A stretch of DNA of 41,339 nt. It comes from Candidatus Scalindua sp. GTDB taxonomy: Bacteria; Planctomycetota; Brocadiia; Brocadiales; Scalinduaceae. The stretch lies in contig JAIQZR010000054.1 in assembly GCA_021777035.1 (NCBI GenBank), forward strand, positions 1 through 41,339, given 5' to 3'. The notes below the pieces were generated by a model. The model made no database searches. It was not told the origin of the DNA and was given only the letters and a program-made list of their open reading frames with translations. Position numbers and translations under genes: made by a program. Positions 1 through 7,146 of the stretch are shown one piece after another (position 1 is the stretch's first letter; every line of letters starts with the position of its first letter).

Positions 1-197
1 TTCACATATACCTCTAATAATAAATGGGTCAATTAATAATAGAGGGCGCAATTCGTTGAATATAAGGGGGTTGTGCAAAAAAGGACATGAATATAACGCT
101 AAATATTAGGGGGTTAATTTACCATGAAAATGTGTGATCAATAAGAGTTTGACGAGATGTAAGGATGATCAAATACGATTAAAGAGTAAGCTTAATC

Positions 198-458
198 ATG
201 GGGAAGCAAGAAAAACTTTTAATACAAATACTGAAGGGCCAATCGGAAGCTAATATTAATTTCCAAGATTTAGTTGGGTTAATGCAAAGATTTGGTTTCG
301 ACAAAAGGATAAGTGGAGGTCATCATATCTTTAGGAAAGAAGGGGTATTAGAAAAGATCAATTTGCGAAAAGAAGATAACAAGGCCAAGCCTTATCAAGT
401 TCGGCAAGTTAGAAATATTATTTTAAAATATAAGTTAGGAGTTAAGTCTAATGGATAA
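198..458 (+). CDS. hicA: HicA-type mRNA interferase toxin
   Basis: This 86-residue protein matches the HicA family: small and basic, with the core GGHHIFRK (residues about 40-47) that carries the catalytic histidine, followed by a C-terminal helix (YQVRQVRNIILKYKL). HicA toxins are double-stranded-RNA-binding-fold ribonucleases that cut mRNA until bound by HicB. The gene overlaps the next one by 8 bases, the usual arrangement of a translationally coupled hicAB pair. The N-terminus is somewhat longer than in minimal HicA proteins (about 60 residues). No strong ribosome binding site is visible before the ATG. Assignment is by motif and context. Confidence 0.88.
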   Translation: MGKQEKLLIQILKGQSEANINFQDLVGLMQRFGFDKRISGGHHIFRKEGVLEKINLRKEDNKAKPYQVRQVRNIILKYKLGVKSNG

Positions 459-663
459 GTATGAAGTCATTATTTACTGGAGTAAGGAAGATAACGCTTT
501 TATTGCGGAAGCGCCAGAATTGCCTGGGTGTGTTGCCCACGGAGAGACACACTCAAAAGCCTTGACGAACCTGAAATCGGCAATGAAACTCTGGATAAGA
601 ACGGCCAAAGAATTTGGAGACCCTGTCCCGGAACCCAAAGGCCATAGGCTTGCATTTGCATAA
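451..663 (+). CDS. hicB: HicB-type antitoxin
   Basis: A 70-residue protein with the typical HicB start: a short strand (YEVIIYW), then AEAPELPGCVAHGET and a helix of about 20 residues. This RNase-H-like fold binds and neutralises HicA. The C-terminus ends soon after the fold (PEPKGHRLAFA), so there is no separate helix-turn-helix or ribbon-helix-helix DNA-binding domain. If the operon is autoregulated, a DNA-binding part must be very small or absent. It overlaps hicA by 8 bases. Family assignment is firm. Confidence 0.9.
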   Translation: MDKYEVIIYWSKEDNAFIAEAPELPGCVAHGETHSKALTNLKSAMKLWIRTAKEFGDPVPEPKGHRLAFA

Positions 664-1032
664 ATATTTTATAAGACATTAGGAAAGGACAAGCAAGTCC
701 GACTTTACCGCACCAATTAATTTCCGTAGTTTAAGTGTCGGATATAATTAATCCTCACAAGACTGTCCGAACGACAAGCCGTCCGCCCGCGCCGGAACAG
801 ACTGGGACAGATCATTCAAAATGGTTCAAGTCTTTTCACGCAATTATCACTTTTATATTTTTACATAGCTGTTCCGCCAAGTGAGTTACCTATGCCATAT
901 TACGACGAAGATAGTTGGAAGAAAAAAATAGACCCAGCCTTTGATGATTTCATTTAAGTACACTTTATACGTCAATTGGCTGACTTTATCAGCCGTCATT
1001 GGTCATTAGACTGCGTTGTCAATAGGTCAATT
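664..1032. other. Non-coding stretch with one very short reading frame
   Basis: No gene of normal size is visible between hicB and the PIN-domain remnant. A 21-codon frame at 892-957 (+), beginning MPYYDEDSWKKKIDPAF, looks like the first part of a protein that ends abruptly in a stop. It could be the head of a lost antitoxin gene paired with the PIN remnant that follows, but nothing proves this. Confidence 0.35.
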
Positions 1033-1149
1033 AGGATAGTTATTGATACTAACATCTGGGTATCATCATTATTGATGCAATATAAAATATCAGTCGTTTC
1101 AATAGCCCAATTCATAAATCATATAAACGAAACAGATAAACTGTATTGA
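1033..1149 (+). pseudogene. PIN-domain (VapC-like) toxin remnant
   Basis: The plus strand reads RIVIDTNIWVSSLLMQYKIS and then continues for about 18 codons to a stop. The start (strand, D-T-N, then W-V-S-S-L) is the hallmark N-terminus of PIN-domain ribonucleases, where the aspartate of DTN is the first metal ligand. The frame is only about 38 codons, has no start codon, and the rest of the roughly 130-residue domain is missing. It is therefore a truncated relic, lying next to hicAB and a GIY-YIG relic in a small graveyard of mobile toxin or nuclease genes. Confidence 0.6.
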
Positions 1150-1152
1150 TTT

Positions 1153-1283
1153 TTATTCATCCCATTCTTCACTTAAATCGTTCCAATCTGGGTTGTGTTC
1201 GTTTATTATATTTATCTCCCAATCCCTGTGCCAGTTTTTTAGCTGTTTCTCTCTGGTTAATGCGCTCTTCACATCATTAAAGG
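1153..1283 (-). pseudogene. GIY-YIG nuclease 3' remnant
   Basis: Read on the minus strand, this stretch encodes FNDVKSALTREKQLKNWHR, DWEINIINEHNPDWNDLSEE and WDE before a stop. That is the characteristic C-terminal tail of small single-domain GIY-YIG endonucleases (about 85-95 residues, YhbQ-like). The catalytic N-terminal half with the GIY and YIG strands is absent: upstream in the same frame is a stop, and the sequence there belongs to the end of the dynamin gene. Only the last 42 or so codons remain. Confidence 0.65.
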
Positions 1284-1286
1284 AAT

Positions 1287-3047
1287 CTAATTTATCTCAT
1301 TCCATAAGCCTTCAAGTTTTTTCATGTTTTCTTCGAGTTTCCCTGATGTGTTTGATAGTGTAGCAAGTTCGTTTTGGATAAATTCTGCGCTGTCCCTGCG
1401 TATATCTTTTCCCTTTTTCATGGCCTGTTCTATGTTCTCAATAAGTTCATTTCCCAGATTACTGATCTCTTTAGAGTATTGATTAAATGTGCTGCCTATC
1501 CTGGTTGCAAGCGAAGAGCGTGTTCTTCCGGAATTTCTGCCTACTTCAGAGGCTGCCAGATCGATCATCTCCTTCAGGATCATTTTTCTACTGATAGATT
1601 TAGGCATGAAGGTTCTCAGTATGGATTTAACCTCTTCTTCGGTCATAGACATGCTCTCCTGAACCATATAGTAAAATCTTTTATCTTCTGCCAGATCAAT
1701 AGAGAATTCAGATTGTTGCATTGGTACTTCAAAGAGTTGCTCGGCAGCAGTTTTAAACTCTTGTATGATATCGTTGGAACGTTTCGTAAAACGATTAAAG
1801 GTATCCTGGATACTTTCAGATATCACGAGTTCAACATCTCCTTTGAAAACATCAAATCCTTTAACGATCTCCGCCTTGATAACTTTTTGCATATCTTCCC
1901 TTAAGGCGGTTGGGTTGGCGTCATGATTACTTTCATAATAACTCTGCATTGAATTCCTTATCCTGGCAGTTTCAGTCTCTTCAAAAACCTTTAACATCTC
2001 CTCTGTTTTTTTGTTTAATTTAATAGTCTCTCCCTTGATCAAATAAGCAATGTCTTCTTTGTCCTTCTTGAGATTAGTATTGAGTGTGTGAAAGGTGTTT
2101 ATCTTGTTTTCCAACTCCTCTTCGGAATCGGTCAGTGTTTTGGTTTCAATAGCTATCTGAGACACTGTTTGAAGCGTGATTCGCTTTAGTTTGGAGATTG
2201 CAGTCTTTAAGACTACTCTGCCTTTTTCTGATGAGAGAAACGTCCCTATAGCATCCTCCAGGTCTGAAAGGCCGCTTTGTACAAGCAACTCTTCGTCTTT
2301 AGACGTTTTCGCCTCAAGCGCTTTTCTGGCAGAGATTGGCCATATTTCCTGAACAGTAAATCCCATCTCTGTAAGCACATTATTGTTATAGGCAGACATT
2401 TCCGCAATCTCTTTTGGGATCAAATTATCAACTTTATTCAAAACAAAGAATATCTTCTGTGTAGAGCTTTTAATTGTTTCAAGCAGCTCTTTTTCTACCT
2501 GTGAAATGGGAACATCTGCGCTCATGAGAAAAATTGCCGCGTCCAGATGATCCAGGAATTCGTAGGTAGTCTCTGTATTATGGAGGAATGTAGAACCGAT
2601 ACCCGGCGTGTCTACAAGCTGCATTCCTTTTTCAAGGAGTGGAATCGGGTATTCAATACACGCGCATTTAACCCCGCGTCTGTTTTCCGGATTACCACTT
2701 TCTGTGACATAATCATGGATTTCCTCTATCAGGACATCTTGTTCAGTACCATCATTCATGAAAATAGTACACTTGACTTCACTGCCGAATTTGAGGATAG
2801 TTACAATGGATGTCAACGGCACTACGGAAGAAGGGAGGATTGCATTTCCGACCAGACTGTTGATAAGCGTGGTCTTTCCTCTTTTAAACTGTCCCAGCAC
2901 TACGAGGTTAAAATGGTTTGATATCAACTGTTCTCTGACTGCGAGTAAACGTTCATTACCTGTTTCGCTGTCTTCACTCAACAGACTGTTTGTGTCTGCA
3001 ATGATATCCAGGATAGTTGTTTTATGGTTTATAAAAGTTTCTAACAT
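1287..3047 (-). CDS. Dynamin-like large GTPase
   Basis: A 586-residue bacterial dynamin-family protein. GTPase motifs are visible: P-loop GQFKRGKTT (about residues 52-60), switch/G3 DTPGIGS, and G4 NKVD. They are followed by about 350 residues of charged helical sequence typical of the stalk/trunk. Such proteins bind and remodel membranes in a GTP-dependent way. The start is placed at the internal ATG at 3047 (MLETFINHK). A longer frame reaches back to 3125, but its first dozen codons (MRECKVIFSQTL) are read from the end of an inserted inverted-repeat element and are unlikely to be native. It stands alone, convergent with nothing and upstream of the nuclease relic. Cellular role unknown. Confidence 0.88.
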   Translation of the reverse strand: MLETFINHKTTILDIIADTNSLLSEDSETGNERLLAVREQLISNHFNLVVLGQFKRGKTTLINSLVGNAILPSSVVPLTSIVTILKFGSEVKCTIFMNDGTEQDVLIEEIHDYVTESGNPENRRGVKCACIEYPIPLLEKGMQLVDTPGIGSTFLHNTETTYEFLDHLDAAIFLMSADVPISQVEKELLETIKSSTQKIFFVLNKVDNLIPKEIAEMSAYNNNVLTEMGFTVQEIWPISARKALEAKTSKDEELLVQSGLSDLEDAIGTFLSSEKGRVVLKTAISKLKRITLQTVSQIAIETKTLTDSEEELENKINTFHTLNTNLKKDKEDIAYLIKGETIKLNKKTEEMLKVFEETETARIRNSMQSYYESNHDANPTALREDMQKVIKAEIVKGFDVFKGDVELVISESIQDTFNRFTKRSNDIIQEFKTAAEQLFEVPMQQSEFSIDLAEDKRFYYMVQESMSMTEEEVKSILRTFMPKSISRKMILKEMIDLAASEVGRNSGRTRSSLATRIGSTFNQYSKEISNLGNELIENIEQAMKKGKDIRRDSAEFIQNELATLSNTSGKLEENMKKLEGLWNEIN

Positions 3048-3091
3048 GTCAAAAAAATCTTCTAATAAAAAAACTCCTATCGAAGTATTAA

Positions 3092-3272
3092 GGGTCTGTG
3101 AAAAAATGACTTTACATTCTCGCATCCCATTTCAAAGCCATCTTTGTCCGATCTTCATTCGCCGAATCCTCAACGCAGCTTTGGCTGGGCTTCCGGTTCG
3201 GTTCATTCAGATCGACAAAATCTGACCTAAACCTGAGCGTGATAAATTGTAAAGTTATTTTTTCTCAGACCC
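3092..3272. mobile_element. MITE-like element, 181 bp, with terminal inverted repeats
   Basis: The ends are imperfect inverted repeats of about 30 bp: the left end begins GGGTCTGTGAAAAAATGACT and the right end, read on the other strand, begins GGGTCTGAGAAAAAATAACT. Both are flanked by TAA (3089-3091 and 3273-3275), a plausible 3-bp target duplication. The interior has no reading frame for a transposase. Together these are the traits of a small non-autonomous transposable element. It sits about 45 bases upstream of the dynamin start at 3047 and probably separates that gene from its original promoter. Confidence 0.75.
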
Positions 3273-3382
3273 TAACCTCCAACAGGAATTGTCATTCTTA
3301 AGTAAAATTTATTGCCATAACTAATAATTTTCTGAAAATAGTAGTAACTATACTTTCCGTTGTCAAGCGGTAATATGGAGTA

Positions 3383-3426
3383 CATCATCCCCGTCCGAAC
3401 GGCCTGGCCGGGCGGGCGTGATGATG
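3383..3426. repeat. GC-rich imperfect inverted repeat
   Basis: Arms CATCATC and GATGATG flank a GC-rich core of CCCCG/CGGGC type, giving an imperfect stem of about 18 bp in otherwise AT-rich DNA. It lies downstream (in the minus sense) of the YnfA gene. It could stop or stabilise the transcript of the phosphate operon, but no T-tract follows, so calling it a rho-independent terminator is not justified. Confidence 0.4.
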
Positions 3427-3483
3427 CGTTTTAAAGCAGTGACATGGTCACAGCACTCCAAAAAAAATCGAAACCATCTATTC

Positions 3484-3816
3484 CTAAGTACTCCTCGGCC
3501 AGTACATAATTATAAACACACCGACCAGACAAATTATGCCGCCTATAATATCATATTTATCAGGATTTACTTTGTCTATCTTCCATCCCCACAAGATGGA
3601 CATGACAACAAATACACCTCCATATGCGGCGTAGACCCTGCCAAAGTGAGCGGGTTGAAGTGTCGGGATAATTCCGTAGAGTACCAGGATTATTCCACCC
3701 AATAGACCGACTAAGAGACCTTTGCCTTCTCGAAGCCAGAGCCATACAAGATATCCACCGCCAATCTCGCATAATCCTGCCAGTACAAATATGATGATTG
3801 ATTTAGTAATTAACAT
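3484..3816 (-). CDS. YnfA-family (UPF0060) small membrane protein
   Basis: A 110-residue, very hydrophobic protein with four predicted membrane segments. It shows the family pattern [20 protein letters not shown], then [20 protein letters not shown] and a C-terminal [12 protein letters not shown]. YnfA proteins belong to the small-multidrug-resistance-like superfamily. Efflux roles have been reported for some members, but the physiological substrate is generally unknown. The start lies 24 bases beyond the end of phoU on the same strand, so it may be read through from the phosphate operon. Full length for the family. Confidence 0.88.
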   Translation of the reverse strand: MLITKSIIIFVLAGLCEIGGGYLVWLWLREGKGLLVGLLGGIILVLYGIIPTLQPAHFGRVYAAYGGVFVVMSILWGWKIDKVNPDKYDIIGGIICLVGVFIIMYWPRST

Positions 3817-3840
3817 GAGAAGTAGATTATAAGATTATCT

Positions 3841-4506
3841 TTAATAGTTTGATACCTTAATATCATCCATTGATCCCGTTATGAGAAAAACTATGCGCTC
3901 GCATATGTTGGTTACACGGTCAGCGATTCTTTCAAGGTTATGGGCTGCCCATAGCAGATAAGTGCCCCTTGTAATTATCGTAGGATCCTCAATCATAAAT
4001 GAGAGGAGCTCTCTGTAAACCTGATCGTAAAGATCATCAACCTTATCGTCTTCTTCGCAGATTGCTTTTGCTGTTTCGGCATCCCTGTTTATAAATGCTT
4101 CAATGCTTCTCGTAAGCATGTCAGAAGCCTTCTCGGCCATCCTAGGGATATCAACTAACGGTTTTATAAGAGGGTTGTCTCCGTGCATGATTGCGATCCT
4201 GGCAATACCTTCGGCATGATCTCCCATTCGTTCCAGATCCGTAGAGATACTAAGCACGGCAATCAATTCCCGCAAATCAGTTGCGACCGGCTGCTGAGTT
4301 GCAAGCAGGCTAATACATTGCTCCTCAATATCCCATCGTTTTCTGTTTATAAGTCGATCATCTTTAATCACTTTTTCCGCCTTTATGACATTAAGGTTTT
4401 TTAAGGCATCAACAGAACGGTCTAGCGCGACATTGACCATTTCTCCCTGGCAAATTATCTCTTTTTCGAGTGCCTTCATGTTTTCTCTGAAAGTCTTTCT
4501 TCCCAT
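3841..4506 (-). CDS. phoU: PhoU phosphate regulatory protein
   Basis: A 221-residue all-helical protein with the two PhoU repeats and their metal-binding motifs: DLERMGDHAEGIAR in the first half and NLERIADRVTNICER in the second. PhoU restrains Pst transport and PhoR signalling when phosphate is plentiful. The start chosen is the ATG at 4506 (MGRKTFREN), preceded by a GGGGGAAA ribosome binding site. An upstream frame to 4593 exists, but its extra residues are encoded by a palindromic repeat and are not typical of the family. It is the last pst-type gene of the block. Confidence 0.95.
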   Translation of the reverse strand: MGRKTFRENMKALEKEIICQGEMVNVALDRSVDALKNLNVIKAEKVIKDDRLINRKRWDIEEQCISLLATQQPVATDLRELIAVLSISTDLERMGDHAEGIARIAIMHGDNPLIKPLVDIPRMAEKASDMLTRSIEAFINRDAETAKAICEEDDKVDDLYDQVYRELLSFMIEDPTIITRGTYLLWAAHNLERIADRVTNICERIVFLITGSMDDIKVSNY

Positions 4507-4528
4507 AATTTTCCCCCATTTTTTTGTT

Positions 4529-4598
4529 GTAGGGTGGGCATTGCCCACCTTTTCGTTTCCTATTCCAGAATATTTATGGTGGGCAATGCCCACCCTAC
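4529..4598. repeat. Pair of inverted GTAGGGTGGGCA palindromic repeats
   Basis: Two copies of the 21-bp sequence GTAGGGTGGGCATTGCCCACC (4529-4549, and reverse complement with one or two changes at 4578-4598) face each other across 28 bases. Each copy is itself a palindrome (GGTGGGCA/TGCCCACC), so the pair can fold as two small hairpins or one long one. It lies between pstB and phoU, directly in front of the phoU ribosome binding site. It resembles the REP-type GTAGGGTGGGC repeats found scattered in many genomes. Confidence 0.85.
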
Positions 4599-4632
4599 TT
4601 GAGTATTTTCAAAGTTTGCCAACGATGCTAAC

Positions 4633-5385
4633 TTAGCCAAAATTACCGCTAATATAATCTTCAGTAAGTTTTTCTTTTGGATTCGTAAATAACGTTTTAG
4701 TGTCTCCATATTCAATGAGTTCTCCCATATAGAGAAAGCCGGTAATATCAGAGGCCCTTGCTGCCTGCTGCATATTATGTGTAACAATGATGACTGTGTA
4801 CCGCTTTTTTAGTTTCATCATCAATTCTTCTATTTTGAAGGTGCTGGAAGGATCGAGGGCAGAACACGGTTCGTCCATCAGAATTATTTCCGGTTCAATT
4901 GCAAGTGCCCTGGCAATGCATAGTCTCTGCTGCTGACCGCCTGATAATTCCATAGCAGGCGTGTGTAGACGATCTTCAACCTCTTTAAATAAGCCGCAAT
5001 CTTTCAGTGTTGTTTCTACTGTCTCTGCTATATTCCTTTTATCTTTTATACCATTAATCCGTAAACCGTAAGCGACATTATCAAAGATAGATTTTGGGAA
5101 TGGATTTGGTTTCTGGAATACCATCCCAATCTTTCTCCTGATCTCTGTTACATCGGTATCAGAGGCATAAATGTTTTTATTATGGAAAAGAATTTCTCCT
5201 TCTACTCTTGATTCAGGTATGAGCTCGTTCATCCTGTTTATACACCTTAAGAGAGATGATTTTCCACACCCAGACGGGCCAATAATAGCCGTTATCTTTT
5301 TTTCTTCTATTTCCTGATTGATGTTTTTCAAAACCTGCTTTGTGCCATACATTAAACTCAAGTTTTTTATTATAATATTATTCAT
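4633..5385 (-). CDS. pstB: Phosphate ABC transporter ATPase PstB
   Basis: A 250-residue ABC ATPase with Walker [10 protein letters not shown] (about residues 36-44), Q-loop [15 protein letters not shown] (the proline-rich form diagnostic of PstB), signature LSGGQQQR, Walker [14 protein letters not shown] and the switch histidine in [10 protein letters not shown]. It powers phosphate import through PstC and PstA at the inner membrane. Length is normal. It is separated from pstA by about 155 bases that carry an inverted repeat, and from phoU by the palindromic pair. Confidence 0.97.
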   Translation of the reverse strand: MNNIIIKNLSLMYGTKQVLKNINQEIEEKKITAIIGPSGCGKSSLLRCINRMNELIPESRVEGEILFHNKNIYASDTDVTEIRRKIGMVFQKPNPFPKSIFDNVAYGLRINGIKDKRNIAETVETTLKDCGLFKEVEDRLHTPAMELSGGQQQRLCIARALAIEPEIILMDEPCSALDPSSTFKIEELMMKLKKRYTVIIVTHNMQQAARASDITGFLYMGELIEYGDTKTLFTNPKEKLTEDYISGNFG

Positions 5386-5425
5386 ATGTTTTTATAAAGA
5401 TCTAAAAATACCATGTTATTCACAC

Positions 5426-5513
5426 TCGACTCTGCTCAGTGTGACGCTGTACGAGACACCTGCGTGACGTCATCCTCCACCTAACGGATTTGCGGACAGG
5501 TGAGCGGAGTCGA
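5426..5513. repeat. Inverted repeat in the pstA-pstB gap
   Basis: The ends TCGACTCTGCTCA (5426-5438) and TGAGCGGAGTCGA (5501-5513) are near-perfect inverted repeats enclosing about 60 bases of higher GC content with no reading frame. The sequence resembles the CTTCGACTCCGCTCA-type interspersed repeats found in many bacterial genomes. It sits inside the pst operon, where it could fold in the mRNA and alter the ratio of PstB to the permeases. That effect is inference. Confidence 0.65.
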
Positions 5514-5541
5514 AGGATAGTTATTATCGTTTTTCAATAAT

Positions 5542-7140
5542 CTACAGTGCAGATGATACATATTTCTTTCTCAGCTTATTTCTTACAATTATTGCAACCA
5601 GGTTTAGCGCCAGTACGGTAAGAAGTAGTATAAGCGTTGTGGTGTAAACCATTGGTAGCGCAGCCTCTACGTTAGGAGATTGAAATCCTACGTCGTATAT
5701 ATGAAACCCGAGATGCATGAACTTTCTTTCCAGATGGATAAATGGAGAATAACTGTCAAGAGGGAGAGACGGCGCCAGTTTTACAACACCTGTTATCATC
5801 AGTGGCGCTACTTCTCCCGCAGCTCTTGCCATAGCCAGTATCATGCCGGTAAGGATACCGGGTGTTGCCTGAGGAAGGGTTACTCTCCATAGCGTTTCAA
5901 ACTTTGTGGCGCCTAGACCATAAGAAGCTTCTTTTAAAGATTTTGGAACGGAAGATATTCCTTCCTCAGTGGCAACGACTACAACAGGTACAGTCATAAG
6001 TGCCAGAGTAAGTGATGCCCATAGAATACCGCCTGTTCCGAAAGTAGGAGTTGGCAACGATTCGCTGAAGAACATTTTGTCGATACCTCCACCGATAAAG
6101 TATATGAAAAATCCCAGCCCGAATACTCCGAATACTATTGATGGGACACCAGCCAGATTATTTACCGAGATCCTGACAATCCTTGAGAAGATATTATCAC
6201 TGGTATATTCCCTCAGGAAAACTGCTGTTATTACACCAAGCGGAGTAACCGCGAGACTCATTATAAGTACCATTATAACAGTCCCAAAGATTGCGGGGAA
6301 AACACCTCCTTCTGTATTTGCTTCTCTCGGTTCCGCTGATACAAACTCCCAGAACTTTTGGACATAGAAACAGGATTTTGCATAAACACCCATTTGGTTT
6401 GGATCATATATTCGGATAATCTGAAATATCGGCAATGACTCTTCTCTTCTATCAGCCAATTGTATTACCACTTCTTTCCCTTTTGCTGAAGTATAAAGAT
6501 CTGTAAGTGTGTCTACCTTTTCTGTATATAACGTTTCAAGCTCTTCTACTTTTGACTTTATAGCGCCAATTTTCCTCAGAATACTATCTGATTGTGGCTC
6601 TCTTTCCAGACTCTTCAGCGAGAGTCTATGCTTTTCCATCTTATGGTTTATTTTGCCTATCTCTTTCTTTTCAATGTGTCTGATTCTTTTATATAGAGAT
6701 TTACTTTCCTTTAAAAGAGGTTTGAGATCAGTCAGACTTAGGGGGACAATACTGCTGTCGTGTTTCATCCCCCTCAGAAAGCCATACATATTGCCCCACT
6801 CACGTCTTTCGATAGTCAATGCTGTTGGAGGGAAATCCCGAGAAAGGACACTTGAATTGTCAAACCATCTGAAGTCCATACCATAAATATCTCTATTTCC
6901 AATCTTCAATTTAGTCCGATAAGCATCTTTGAGATTTGGTATGGGTTCCACCTTGGCTACCTCTCCAATGACAGTACTGTTGTCATTCAACACAAGACTG
7001 GTGATATTGTGCGGCCAGAATATTCCAAGACCTTTTATCATGATAAGTGTAACCAGCCCAAAGATCATCAAAAGACTAATGGTTAGAGTTCCGCCTGATA
7101 GCCATATATATGGTTTGCCTGTTTTAAATATTTTTTTCAT
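5542..7140 (-). CDS. pstA: Phosphate ABC transporter permease PstA, long form
   Basis: At 532 residues this is much longer than the roughly 290-residue enteric PstA. The first membrane helix (about residues 12-35) is followed by about 240 residues of non-membrane sequence. This includes a charged coiled-coil stretch (near residues 145-215, rich in E, K, R and L) and matches the extended-N-terminus type of PstA (DUF3333-like). The normal permease core then follows, including the coupling loop EASYGLGATKFETLWRVTLP that docks with PstB. With PstC it forms the phosphate channel. It starts 6 bases after the pstC stop. Confidence 0.94.
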   Translation of the reverse strand: MKKIFKTGKPYIWLSGGTLTISLLMIFGLVTLIMIKGLGIFWPHNITSLVLNDNSTVIGEVAKVEPIPNLKDAYRTKLKIGNRDIYGMDFRWFDNSSVLSRDFPPTALTIERREWGNMYGFLRGMKHDSSIVPLSLTDLKPLLKESKSLYKRIRHIEKKEIGKINHKMEKHRLSLKSLEREPQSDSILRKIGAIKSKVEELETLYTEKVDTLTDLYTSAKGKEVVIQLADRREESLPIFQIIRIYDPNQMGVYAKSCFYVQKFWEFVSAEPREANTEGGVFPAIFGTVIMVLIMSLAVTPLGVITAVFLREYTSDNIFSRIVRISVNNLAGVPSIVFGVFGLGFFIYFIGGGIDKMFFSESLPTPTFGTGGILWASLTLALMTVPVVVVATEEGISSVPKSLKEASYGLGATKFETLWRVTLPQATPGILTGMILAMARAAGEVAPLMITGVVKLAPSLPLDSYSPFIHLERKFMHLGFHIYDVGFQSPNVEAALPMVYTTTLILLLTVLALNLVAIIVRNKLRKKYVSSAL

Positions 7141-7146
7141 AGAAAT

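Noticed and set aside
1374-2921. Plus-strand open frames opposite the dynamin gene
   Set aside because: They are shadows of the minus-strand gene, without ribosome binding sites or protein-like motifs.
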